Origin: Pelistega sp.
GTDB taxonomy: Bacteria; Pseudomonadota; Gammaproteobacteria; Burkholderiales; Burkholderiaceae_B
Reading direction: 5' to 3'
NCBI GenBank assembly: GCA_030538255.1
Contig: JAUNUI010000003.1
Span: 98,777-162,776 of the forward strand
Length of the DNA stretch: 64,000 nt
Shown piece after piece: positions 7,900-15,759 of the stretch; the first letter of the stretch is position 1, and each line of letters opens with the position of its first letter. The translations under genes were made by a program, and so were the position numbers. Under the pieces are notes generated by a model that was not told the origin of the DNA, ran no database searches, and saw only the letters and a program-made list of their open reading frames with translations.

Positions 7900-10800
7900 A
7901 TATTTTGATAGTGAGCCAATGTCAGAAAAATGCTTTAAAAGAAACTCGCCGAATAGTAGATCAATTTGCTGAGCGTTGTGGAGATAGAACCTGGCAAACA
8001 GCTATTACTAAGGCGGGCTTAGATACTCTACGTACTATGCTACGTAAAACAGCACGTAAAAATACTGCGGTGGCATGTTATTGGACGCATGGGAAAAATC
8101 GCACAGATTTAGTGTGGATTGTTGGTGATAAAGGCCAGTTTAATCGTGATGGTCGCGTTCCGACCAATCGAAGTAAGAGAGATGTCTTGCGGCAACAAGA
8201 TGAAGATGGCTGGGTTCATGCTTACAGTATACAGATTATGGCAGCCTTAGCTGCTTTACTACACGATATTGGTAAGGCAACCATTGGTTTTCAGAATAAA
8301 TTAAAGCAAGAAAGTACTGTGTTCATTGGTGCAGATCCTTATCGTCATGAGTGGATATCATTAAGGTTGTTTCAGACGATGATACAAGGCTGCGAAACTG
8401 ATCAGGAATGGCTAGAGAGATTGAGGGATTGGGCTGAGTATGCGAAAGATAATCCCAAATGGCATGAATTGCTCATTGTAGATGAGGGGATCCGTAAAAA
8501 GAATTTAGATTATGGCTTTTCTCGTGTACCACCACTTGCTCAATGGCTCATGTGGTTAATTGTTACGCATCATCGCATGCCTTTTTTTGGTGGTATAGAT
8601 TATCGTAGTATGTCACAGCTCGCTGAGCTACGCAAAGCACATCAATCAAACTATTATTTAATGACGACGTCTGAGTGGTATGCGATGGATTTAGCGCCTG
8701 TAGAGGGCTGGGTTCGTCTAGAACATTGGCAAAAGCCACATCCACAACCCGCTAATTTTTGGAAATTTGAACAAAGTAGTTTTTTAGAGTCTAGTACAAT
8801 TTGGACGAAGGCGATGAATCGCTGGGCACAGAAAGCCTTAAATCATTCCCCATTACTGACATTAAGTGAGACAGGAGAATCTATTAATGACCCTTTGCTG
8901 TTGCACTTGTCTCGACTTTGTTTAATGGTTGGAGATCATAACTTTTCAAGCCTATCTAAAGAAGAATCAGATCGTGCGCAAGCAGCATTAAGTGGTAAGT
9001 TATATGCAAATACAGATCGAAAAACCAATACAACTAAGCAGTTTTTAGATCAACATCTTTGTGGTGTAGCCAGATTTTCCACGCGCTTTTCTAGAGTGCT
9101 AACAAAATTAAACCATGAACTTCCTTCAGTATCCGCTTCTCATAAGAGCTTTACACGTCCAACTACAGTACCGCGATTCCAATGGCAAAATAAAGCTTAT
9201 AACTTAAGTAAATTGCTACAAGTTGAAAGTGAGAGTAGAGGGTTTTTCGGGATTAATATTGCCAGTACAGGTTGTGGTAAAACCTTGGGTAATGTGCGTA
9301 TCATGCATGCGTTGGCGAATGAGCAAAGGGGAATGCGGCTAACAATTGCTTTAGGTTTGAGAGTTTTAACGCTCCAAACGGGACATGCATTACGAGATAA
9401 GTTGAAATTAGATGATGAGTCTTTAGCGGTATTGGTCGGTGGTAGTGCTAGTCGGACTCTATTTGAATTGAATTCATCCGCACAAGAAATCGCTATAAAA
9501 TCTGGGGGGGAGACACTAGGAGTTTATGGTAGTGAGTCTGCTCAAGATTTGATTGCGGAAGATGAACTCGTTGTGGGTGGAGCTTATCTTAATGAAAGTG
9601 GTTTGGATGAGCAAGAGTTTGGTACCGTAATTAGTGATCCAAAGGCTCGCCGATTACTCTTTTCACCTATAGTGAGCTGCACAATTGATCATATTATGCC
9701 GGCAAGTGAGTGTTTGCGTGGTGGTCATTATATTGTTCCGATGCTGCGCTTACTCAGTGCTGATTTGATATTGGATGAACCTGATGATTTTAATCAAGAG
9801 GATTTGCCTGCTTTAGCAAGACTAGTGCATTGGGCGGGTTTATTGGGGAGTAGAGTACTCTTGTCATCTGCAACCATAACGCCCGATTTCGCTGCAGGGC
9901 TAATGCAGGCTTATCAAGCAGGTCGAAAAATCTGGAATGTTCATCAAGGATTACCAGACACGCCTATCTTGGCAGCATGGTTTGATGAAAATAATGCAAC
10001 GTATGTTAATTGCGTGGATAAGAACGATTTTGAGTTGAAGCATAATCAATTTTGTCAAATACGCGCAAATTACTTGGCAAAGCAGGATGTTCGTCGGTGC
10101 GCTAATATTCTGGAACTAAAATTACCGACAGGGAGAGAGCAAAAAGAACAACAATATACTATCTTAGCTAGCGAATTGCTTAAAGGAGCGACTCAGCTTC
10201 ATCAAGAACATGCTACTCAAGTAAGTAATCGCAATAAAACAATTAGTATTGGTTTAATTCGAATAGCAAATATTAAAAATATTACACAGATTGCTCAGGC
10301 GATGTTAAAACTCCCTAAAAAAACATTACCTAATGATTATGAGTTCCATGTCTGTTGTTATCATGCACGACAATTATTGTTTTTGCGCAGTCGACTAGAA
10401 AGTACTTTGGACGGTGTCTTAAAGCGTGACAATGAAAATAGTCTTTTGGAGCGAGCCGAAATTCAAGAGGCTATTCAACATGGACAGGGGAAGCACCATG
10501 TTTTTATTGTGTTGGGTTCTCCAGTCACTGAAGTAGGACGAGATCACGATTATGATTGGGCGATTATTGAACCATCCTCAATGCGTTCTTTGATTCAACT
10601 TGCCGGTCGAGTATGGCGACACCGTCCTGAAAAAATTGCAGATAAAGAAAATGTATTCATTTTATCGAGCAATATTAAATCGCTAATGTCTGATAGATTA
10701 AATGTTGGTCATGCGACTTTCACTAAGCCTGGCTTTGAAGTAAAGCCAGAGTTTCTATTAAGAACCCATCTTTCAGCAGAATTGATTTCTGAAAGTGAAA

Positions 10801-11342
10801 GGAAGCATATAACGTCAATTTCACGCATTGTAAAACCTGAATCATTGGATGCAAAGCTTAAATTGGCAGATTTAGAGCACGCCGTTATGGAAAGCTTATT
10901 AAATCCTGAGACGAGTAATTTTGTAAGTAGCTATTGGGAAAATGGAGCTGCAAATTATGCTCACTCACATCTGCAAAGGATAAGTCCTTTTAGATTAAGT
11001 CAAAGGCAGGAGGATTATATCGCTCTACCTGATGAGGATAATGAGAGGGGATTTAGTTTTAAAACAGCGGATAAAGCTTGGCAAGCACCTGATGAAGTTG
11101 GGATGAATAATTATGATATAGAGTGTCATCCAGTACCGACTTCGGAAAATAATGTTCGACCTTGGTTGTTGGCGGATTATAGCTTGAGCTTAGATGAGCT
11201 GGCTGAGAGCTTGGGTAATGACTCAGACGATAAAGATATAACCGATGTGGCTTTGCGCTTTGCTACTGTTTCTTTACCGAAAAATTATGATGACATCAAG
11301 CCTTGGTGTTTTAATGAGTGGTTAGGGTTTTACAAAATTTAA
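7896..11342 (+). CDS. cas3: Cas2-Cas3 fusion helicase-nuclease, type I-F
   Basis: 1148 residues. A Cas2-like domain (about 1-95, MNILIVSQCQKNALKETRRI) is fused to an HD nuclease (HDIGKA near 122, later HHRMP). An SF2 helicase follows: Walker A STGCGKT near 457, DEPD box near 627, SSAT motif III near 657, and motif VI QLAGRVWRHR near 900. This fusion is diagnostic of type I-F. It shreds target DNA after Cascade binding and acts in adaptation with Cas1. Translation is coupled to cas1 by ATGA overlap. The next operon starts 300 bases later from a separate promoter. All catalytic motifs appear intact. Confidence 0.96.
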   Translation: MNILIVSQCQKNALKETRRIVDQFAERCGDRTWQTAITKAGLDTLRTMLRKTARKNTAVACYWTHGKNRTDLVWIVGDKGQFNRDGRVPTNRSKRDVLRQQDEDGWVHAYSIQIMAALAALLHDIGKATIGFQNKLKQESTVFIGADPYRHEWISLRLFQTMIQGCETDQEWLERLRDWAEYAKDNPKWHELLIVDEGIRKKNLDYGFSRVPPLAQWLMWLIVTHHRMPFFGGIDYRSMSQLAELRKAHQSNYYLMTTSEWYAMDLAPVEGWVRLEHWQKPHPQPANFWKFEQSSFLESSTIWTKAMNRWAQKALNHSPLLTLSETGESINDPLLLHLSRLCLMVGDHNFSSLSKEESDRAQAALSGKLYANTDRKTNTTKQFLDQHLCGVARFSTRFSRVLTKLNHELPSVSASHKSFTRPTTVPRFQWQNKAYNLSKLLQVESESRGFFGINIASTGCGKTLGNVRIMHALANEQRGMRLTIALGLRVLTLQTGHALRDKLKLDDESLAVLVGGSASRTLFELNSSAQEIAIKSGGETLGVYGSESAQDLIAEDELVVGGAYLNESGLDEQEFGTVISDPKARRLLFSPIVSCTIDHIMPASECLRGGHYIVPMLRLLSADLILDEPDDFNQEDLPALARLVHWAGLLGSRVLLSSATITPDFAAGLMQAYQAGRKIWNVHQGLPDTPILAAWFDENNATYVNCVDKNDFELKHNQFCQIRANYLAKQDVRRCANILELKLPTGREQKEQQYTILASELLKGATQLHQEHATQVSNRNKTISIGLIRIANIKNITQIAQAMLKLPKKTLPNDYEFHVCCYHARQLLFLRSRLESTLDGVLKRDNENSLLERAEIQEAIQHGQGKHHVFIVLGSPVTEVGRDHDYDWAIIEPSSMRSLIQLAGRVWRHRPEKIADKENVFILSSNIKSLMSDRLNVGHATFTKPGFEVKPEFLLRTHLSAELISESERKHITSISRIVKPESLDAKLKLADLEHAVMESLLNPETSNFVSSYWENGAANYAHSHLQRISPFRLSQRQEDYIALPDEDNERGFSFKTADKAWQAPDEVGMNNYDIECHPVPTSENNVRPWLLADYSLSLDELAESLGNDSDDKDITDVALRFATVSLPKNYDDIKPWCFNEWLGFYKI

Positions 11343-11371
11343 TAGGCAAATAAATAGGGTGTCGTTATAAT
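11343..11371 (+). promoter_or_regulatory. Promoter of the degenerate mini-CRISPR RNA
   Basis: TAGGCA (11343-11348, four of six match to TTGACA), a 17-base spacer, and a perfect TATAAT at 11366-11371. It begins on the base after the cas3 stop codon. The predicted transcription start is about 11378, the first or second base of pseudo-repeat 1. A consensus promoter placed so exactly argues that the pseudo-repeats are transcribed on purpose rather than being debris. Confidence 0.65.
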
Positions 11372-11376
11372 CGTAG

Positions 11377-11459
11377 ATTAACTGCCGAGTAGGTAGCTGA
11401 GAGAATAGTTATCTTGGTTGTGTTTATCAGGATTGACCGCCGAATAGGCGGCTTGAATG
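11377..11459 (+). ncRNA. CreR/CreA-like degenerate mini-CRISPR (putative Cas-regulating RNA)
   Basis: Two degenerate copies of the I-F repeat flank a 27-nt pseudo-spacer. Pseudo-repeat 1 is 11377-11404: hairpin CTGCC-GAGTA-GGTAG, 3' tag CTGAGAGA (one change from the array tag CTGAGAAA). Pseudo-repeat 2 is 11432-11459: perfect hairpin CCGCC-GAATA-GGCGG, decayed 3' tail. The parts a mature crRNA needs are conserved: the 8-nt 5' handle from copy 1 and the Cas6f hairpin from copy 2. The predicted processed RNA is 11397-11451 (55 nt). The pseudo-spacer 11405-11431 matches a site at 11525 in the cas8f promoter region. No such RNA was measured; the call rests on structure. Confidence 0.72.
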
Positions 11460-11522
11460 TCCTTTCTTTTATAAGGGGGTTATGTATTTTAGAATTGGTC
11501 AAATTTTATCTTTATTAATTAA

Positions 11523-11556
11523 CCATAGTTATCTTAGTTTTTTTTATTTAAATATT
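11523..11556 (+). promoter_or_regulatory. Predicted pseudo-protospacer (CC PAM + seed) in the cas8f promoter
   Basis: The type I-F PAM CC at 11523-11524 is followed by ATAGTTATCTT (11525-11535), identical to the first 11 bases of the pseudo-spacer at 11405-11415. Identity continues to 20 of the first 23 bases (mismatches at 12, 16 and 18) and stops after base 23. The site ends two bases before the -35 box and covers the A/T tract that could serve as an UP element. Cascade bound here should block RNA polymerase without full base pairing for cleavage. Confidence 0.72.
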
Positions 11557-11558
11557 TG

Positions 11559-11587
11559 TTGACAAAATGTAAATTAATGATTAGTAT
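11559..11587 (+). promoter_or_regulatory. Promoter of the cas8f-cas5f-cas7f-cas6f operon
   Basis: A perfect -35 TTGACA (11559-11564), a 17-base spacer and -10 TAGTAT (11582-11587). The predicted start near 11594 leaves a leader of about 48 bases before the cas8f GTG. It is the best promoter in the gap and explains separate control of the interference genes from cas1-cas3. Confidence 0.7.
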
Positions 11588-11641
11588 CGGTATCATATGC
11601 AAGTAAGTAGGTTGGCATAAAACTCGAAAAAAGGAGGCGAT

Positions 11642-13000
11642 GTGGAAGATATTACTAAAGAAGATATACTGCAAGGCATAGATAAGTTTTTGCTTGAGCG
11701 GTATGAGATCAAAGCTAAAAAACTAAATAAGGCATTAGAAACGGCTCAGTCATCAGGAGAACAAGATAAATCGCTAGAAATCAAGGCTGAATTGAAGAAG
11801 TTACAAGTTGAATATGAAAGAAATATATGGATTGAATCTAATGCTAGGACGATGGCCAAACAACTTAAGTTTGGAACGCACATCTCAAAAGGAATTCATT
11901 CATATTCTAAGGGGGGTAATGTTCTTGTTAATAAGCTTGGTCTCTTGCCTGAAACTATAGTAGGAAGCCAAAGCTTGACTTTTTCTGAGTTGGATGCAAA
12001 TGGAAATTCAGCGGCATTGCCTTTGGCCTCTTTTTTAGACATAGAAGTTAAGTCAGGCAGTGGTGTGAAGTTACGAAATTTGATTGTCGAGCGTAACCCT
12101 GTATTGCAAGGTTGTTTCTCCAATGAACATAAATTATCTGCAGAGTATGAAAAGTTGTTTAGGGAAACTTTAATTGGTGCTTCTGATTTAATAAGCGCTG
12201 ATGAGCGTAATAAACAAATACTTTGGCCAATAGGAAAAGATGCTATTAAAGAGGATTCATATCTATGTTGTATTCCTTTGCATTCCTCCGTGCTTATTAA
12301 TGAAATTTATACAAAAATTAATGACGCGCGTTATTCAGATGAGAACAAAAAAGCGAGAGAAAATCGTTATAAAAATAACGTAGAAAGTTTACCTTATGTC
12401 AGCATTAATCAATTGGCAGTTTTGAAGCTGGGCGGAAGTCAACCTCAAAATGTAGGTAAACTCACGCTTGAGCAAGGGGGGAGAGTTTACTTATTACCTG
12501 CTTTGCCACCTATGCTGAGCTCTAGTAATGAATTTAAATTATCTAAAGTGGCAACTACTATTTTCAATAAACGACTACGCTATTATTGTCGCCGAGGTTG
12601 GTATGAGCTAGTTGAAGTCATTGACTCCTCACACAATCGTATGGAAGTACGAGATCAACGTAAGTTAGCATTGGACTTAATTACTCAAGATATCTTAACT
12701 ATTGCTACTTATTTGCAAACTCATTGGCCGGCAGGTTGGAGTAAGGGTTATAAGCTAAGCATGGAGGAGAAATACTGGTTAGACCCCCAGCGCACTGAGT
12801 TGGAGGGTGAGGAACAATTTAAAAATAATTCTGCGCGCGCAGATTTGGAAAGCATAATTCCTTTTCATTTTGCACGTTGGTTAAATGAATGGTTACGTGA
12901 GAAGTACCCACGCTTAGCTAGTGACTTTGATGATGCCGAGACTAGAGAATGGCAGCGTGAAATGGCGGCTCTCTTTCGTTTAAACCAAGGTTCTAAATAG
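11642..13000 (+). CDS. cas8f: Cascade large subunit Cas8f (Csy1)
   Basis: 452 residues, consistent with type I-F Csy1 (about 430-450). Cas8f pairs with Cas5f at the crRNA 5' handle and reads the CC PAM in the target. Family-like stretches are GGSQPQNVGKLTLEQGGRVYLLPALPP (near 260-286), the RLRYYCRRGWYELVEV region, and a C-terminal helical part (FARWLNEWLREKYPRL). Start is GTG 11642 with an ideal AGGAGG at 11632-11637; the overlapping ATG at 11640 is out of frame. First gene of the interference operon, nine bases before cas5f. Confidence 0.93.
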   Translation: MEDITKEDILQGIDKFLLERYEIKAKKLNKALETAQSSGEQDKSLEIKAELKKLQVEYERNIWIESNARTMAKQLKFGTHISKGIHSYSKGGNVLVNKLGLLPETIVGSQSLTFSELDANGNSAALPLASFLDIEVKSGSGVKLRNLIVERNPVLQGCFSNEHKLSAEYEKLFRETLIGASDLISADERNKQILWPIGKDAIKEDSYLCCIPLHSSVLINEIYTKINDARYSDENKKARENRYKNNVESLPYVSINQLAVLKLGGSQPQNVGKLTLEQGGRVYLLPALPPMLSSSNEFKLSKVATTIFNKRLRYYCRRGWYELVEVIDSSHNRMEVRDQRKLALDLITQDILTIATYLQTHWPAGWSKGYKLSMEEKYWLDPQRTELEGEEQFKNNSARADLESIIPFHFARWLNEWLREKYPRLASDFDDAETREWQREMAALFRLNQGSK

Positions 13001-13009
13001 GAAATTCTC

Positions 13010-14014
13010 ATGGCAACATCAATTGTTTATTTATTGCTTAAAAAAATTGTTATTCAAAATGCTAATGCAATTGCAGGTTCCTTAAGTTATGGTTTCCCAG
13101 CACTTAATGGGATTATGGGATCCGTCCATCATTTATCTAGGAAGCTTAATGATTCAGGTACAAGCTTAGGTGGTGTGATGATTGTATGTGAAAACTATCA
13201 ATTACATACGTTTCAGGCTCATCCATTTGCTGACGCTGTTTTTAAGCAAAGCAGAAAACCATTAACGAGAAAAGGGGAAACAGCCCCAATTATTGAAGAA
13301 GGGAAAATGCATTTAACGCTTAGTTTGATCGTTGAAGTTCAGACTAATAGAGAGAATTGGCAACGATTGCGTCAGGAAAGTGAAGCTGAACAATATTGCA
13401 AAAAGGTGCAAAACCTTCTTATGCAACAGCGCATAGCAGGTGGAAACATCTTAAATATTGGAAAAATCGAGTTATTTGAAGCGACAAAAAAACAAGAGAT
13501 GATTGCTAATCTCTTGCCTGGATTTGTACTTGTGGATGCTAGTAAAGAGTTAGTGACAATTACTAAAGAATTACAAAGTGGTCAGATACATGGATTAAAT
13601 GAGTTTGGTGAAATTCAAGAGTTCAAGGATGAGTCAGGTGAATTTGTGTTGACGGGTGTTCCAGCTCAGCCACAAGCTACAGCCTTGGATGCATTAATTG
13701 AGGTGGCAACTCTACATCATTTGCCGCCTGATGGGCAGAATAAAGAATGGCGGACATATAGTGTTAAAACAGGTAAGGGGTGGTTAGTGCCCATTGCTGT
13801 TGGTTATCAGGGTATTGCCCCGCAAGTTGCGCCAGGTGAAATGCAGAATTGCCGTACTCGAGATTACCCTAGCCAATTCGTTGAAACCGTATATGGCTTG
13901 GGGAAATGGATTTTTCCACATAGGCTTAAGTTAGATGAATGGAACAAATATTTTTGGCGTTATGCACCAGTTCAAAATGATCTTTATTTAATTCAACAAA
14001 CCGATTTTTTATAA
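13010..14014 (+). CDS. cas5f: Cascade subunit Cas5f (Csy2)
   Basis: 334 residues, a RAMP-fold protein capping the 5' handle of the crRNA together with Cas8f. The glycine-rich N-terminal region (YGFPALNGIMGSVHHLSRKL) and the IGYQ-like C-terminal segment VPIAVGYQGIAPQV are typical of Csy2. The C-terminal part also carries DYPSQFVETVYGLGKWIFPHRL. Spaced 9 bases after cas8f and 18 bases before cas7f, in the usual I-F order. Confidence 0.93.
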   Translation: MATSIVYLLLKKIVIQNANAIAGSLSYGFPALNGIMGSVHHLSRKLNDSGTSLGGVMIVCENYQLHTFQAHPFADAVFKQSRKPLTRKGETAPIIEEGKMHLTLSLIVEVQTNRENWQRLRQESEAEQYCKKVQNLLMQQRIAGGNILNIGKIELFEATKKQEMIANLLPGFVLVDASKELVTITKELQSGQIHGLNEFGEIQEFKDESGEFVLTGVPAQPQATALDALIEVATLHHLPPDGQNKEWRTYSVKTGKGWLVPIAVGYQGIAPQVAPGEMQNCRTRDYPSQFVETVYGLGKWIFPHRLKLDEWNKYFWRYAPVQNDLYLIQQTDFL

Positions 14015-14032
14015 TTATTAGGAGCAAATATC

Positions 14033-15043
14033 ATGTCTAAACTAGTAACAGCAAGTGTATTAGCTTTTGAGCGTAAGCTTGAAATTTCTGATGCGACTTT
14101 TGATCAGAAAGATAGTCAGAATTTTAATAGTAAATTAAGTCCTGTGGTAGTGAGGGAAAAATCGGTTAGAGGAACTATCTCAAACCGTTTAAAAAATACT
14201 ATAGCGAATGATCCCGCTAAACTTGATGCAGAGATTCAAAAAGCTAATTTACAAACAATTGATGTTGCAACCTTGGATGAGGATAAAGACACCCTCGTCG
14301 TTAAGTGGAGTTGTAAAATTTTACCTTTTGATGGTAAACCAAGTGTATGCAATGACAGTACTTATCAAGCAAAGTTACTTAGCACGGTTGGGGATTATCT
14401 GCAGGATTTAGGTGTTGCTGAATTAGCTCGCCGCTATGCAAACAATATTGTTAATGCACGGTGGTTATGGCGTAATCGCATGGGAGCAGAGGCCATTCAA
14501 GTCAAAGTAAATGCGCAGATTGATGGAGAAGAGCAAACGTTAGTTTTTGAAAATGTGAAGTCTCTTTCTCTCAATGATTTCTCATGGCAGCATAATGATC
14601 TAGAAACCTTAAGAAAATGGATAGTCCAGGGCTTAACAGGTGAGGCTTTTGTAATTCTGTATATCGAAGCCCATGTGAATGTTGGTTATGGTCAGGAGGT
14701 TTATCCCTCTCAAGAATTAATCCTTGATAAACAAGATCGTAAAAGTAAAGTACTTTATGAGGTTAACGGTAAAGCGGGTATGCATAGCCAAAAGGTCAGT
14801 AATGCTATTCGCACTATTGATACATGGTACGCTGAAAATGTGCAGTTTCCTATTGCATCTGAGCCATATGGTGCGGTTACTACCTTAGGTACGGCTTTTA
14901 GACAACCTAAGGTTAAAAATGATTTTTATACACTATTTGATGACTGGATTTTAAAAGATAAGAAACCAGAAGTTGAGCAACAACATTATGTTGTTAGTGT
15001 TTTACTGCGTGGTGGTGTGTTTGGTAGTAGTGGTAAGGAGTAG
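14033..15043 (+). CDS. cas7f: Cascade backbone subunit Cas7f (Csy3)
   Basis: 336 residues, typical of Csy3 (about 330-345). Six copies coat the 32-nt spacer part of the crRNA to form the Cascade backbone. Recognisable pieces are the N-terminal VLAFERKLEISDATF, VREKSVRGTISNRLK and the central RYANNIVNARWLWRNRMGAEAI. A good Shine-Dalgarno (TTAGGAGC) precedes ATG 14033. The start of cas6f lies four bases after its stop. Confidence 0.95.
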   Translation: MSKLVTASVLAFERKLEISDATFDQKDSQNFNSKLSPVVVREKSVRGTISNRLKNTIANDPAKLDAEIQKANLQTIDVATLDEDKDTLVVKWSCKILPFDGKPSVCNDSTYQAKLLSTVGDYLQDLGVAELARRYANNIVNARWLWRNRMGAEAIQVKVNAQIDGEEQTLVFENVKSLSLNDFSWQHNDLETLRKWIVQGLTGEAFVILYIEAHVNVGYGQEVYPSQELILDKQDRKSKVLYEVNGKAGMHSQKVSNAIRTIDTWYAENVQFPIASEPYGAVTTLGTAFRQPKVKNDFYTLFDDWILKDKKPEVEQQHYVVSVLLRGGVFGSSGKE

Positions 15044-15046
15044 GTA

Positions 15047-15616
15047 ATGAGCTCCTTGACACACTATATTGAACTTAAGTTGATACCCCAGGCAGAGCTC
15101 ATTCAAAGTCAGGTAATGAGTTTTGTAATGCAAGGTATACATTATGTTTTACCAAGCTACGAAGGAAGAGTAGGTATTGGTTTTCCTAACTATTCTCAAT
15201 CTAGCACGCTTGGTGGATTAGTGCGTTTGTTTGGTAGTGAAGCCGATTGCCACCGACTACTTCAGGATTTACAGAGAGCGGAATTACAAAATTATGTTTT
15301 GATTTCCTCAATTGAGAAAATACCTGAAAATATCAACCAATACGCCTGCTTTAATAGAGAACAGACTAAGGGTGAAAGTTCAATTCGACGATCTAAGAAA
15401 CGTCTAGAGCAACAAGGTAAATGGAGCGATGAGGTTGAGGGAAAAATGCGTTTAAAGTGGATAGAGAACCTTTCATTACCGCATGTACACCTTAATAGCG
15501 CCAGTACCAAACAACGATTTATATTGTTTATTAAACAAAAGAAGACGATAAAATTGAAAGAAGGTAACTTTAATGCTTATGGCTTAAGTGCTGAAGCTAC
15601 GGTTCCTATATTTTAA
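15047..15616 (+). CDS. cas6f: crRNA-processing endoribonuclease Cas6f (Csy4)
   Basis: 189 residues, matching Csy4 (about 187). It cuts pre-crRNA at the 3' base of each repeat hairpin and stays bound to it. The probable catalytic histidine is in MQGIHYVL near residue 32, equivalent to His29 of the Pseudomonas enzyme. The Ser in LNSASTKQRFILFIK (near 150) matches the second catalytic residue, and an Arg-rich helix (RRSKKRLEQQ, near 109) fits the RNA-binding helix. It is the last gene before the leader. It should also process the pseudo-repeats at 11377-11459. Confidence 0.94.
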   Translation: MSSLTHYIELKLIPQAELIQSQVMSFVMQGIHYVLPSYEGRVGIGFPNYSQSSTLGGLVRLFGSEADCHRLLQDLQRAELQNYVLISSIEKIPENINQYACFNREQTKGESSIRRSKKRLEQQGKWSDEVEGKMRLKWIENLSLPHVHLNSASTKQRFILFIKQKKTIKLKEGNFNAYGLSAEATVPIF

Positions 15617-15628
15617 TGGCTCTAAATT

Positions 15629-15704
15629 AAACCCTTTTTCTTGAGTATAAAAAAAGCACTTGAAAATCATATGCTTATAAATATGCTAGAGAAAAGGGTT
15701 TTTT
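15629..15704 (+). terminator. Terminator-like inverted repeat between cas6f and array
   Basis: AAACCCTTTTTC (15629-15640) pairs with GAAAAGGGTTT (from 15691) and is followed by T residues. The loop of about 50 bases contains shorter repeats of ATATGCT. It probably ends the cas8f-cas6f transcript and so separates it from the array promoter. Confidence 0.6.
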
Positions 15705-15718
15705 GTATATTTGTTCCT

Positions 15719-15759
15719 TAACAATTTGATTGATATAATTTTATTGCTAGCTTTGGCTA
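15719..15759 (+). promoter_or_regulatory. CRISPR leader: IHF consensus and extended -10 promoter
   Basis: TAACAATTTGATT (15719-15731) reads on the minus strand as AATCAAATTGTTA, an exact match to the IHF consensus WATCAANNNNTTR. It sits 28 bases from the first repeat. TGATATAAT (15731-15739) is an extended -10 (TGn TATAAT); a weak -35 TTGTTC lies at 15711-15716. Transcription would start near 15746, just before repeat 1. This marks the left end as the leader, or new-spacer, end. Confidence 0.68.

Noticed and set aside
11377-11459. Explaining the mini-array as the leftover of a second ordinary CRISPR array
   Set aside because: A consensus promoter positioned at the first base, retained hairpins and a PAM-flanked seed match in the adjacent promoter are unlikely by chance in simple debris.
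11597-11620. Seven-codon open frame (ATG CAA GTA AGT AGG TTG GCA TAA) in the cas8f leader, a possible CreT-like toxin mini-gene
   Set aside because: It has no Shine-Dalgarno and would start almost at the 5' end of the mRNA. One AGG codon is weak evidence. The promoter is better explained as that of cas8f, making the mini-array a regulator rather than an antitoxin, although a toxin role cannot be excluded.
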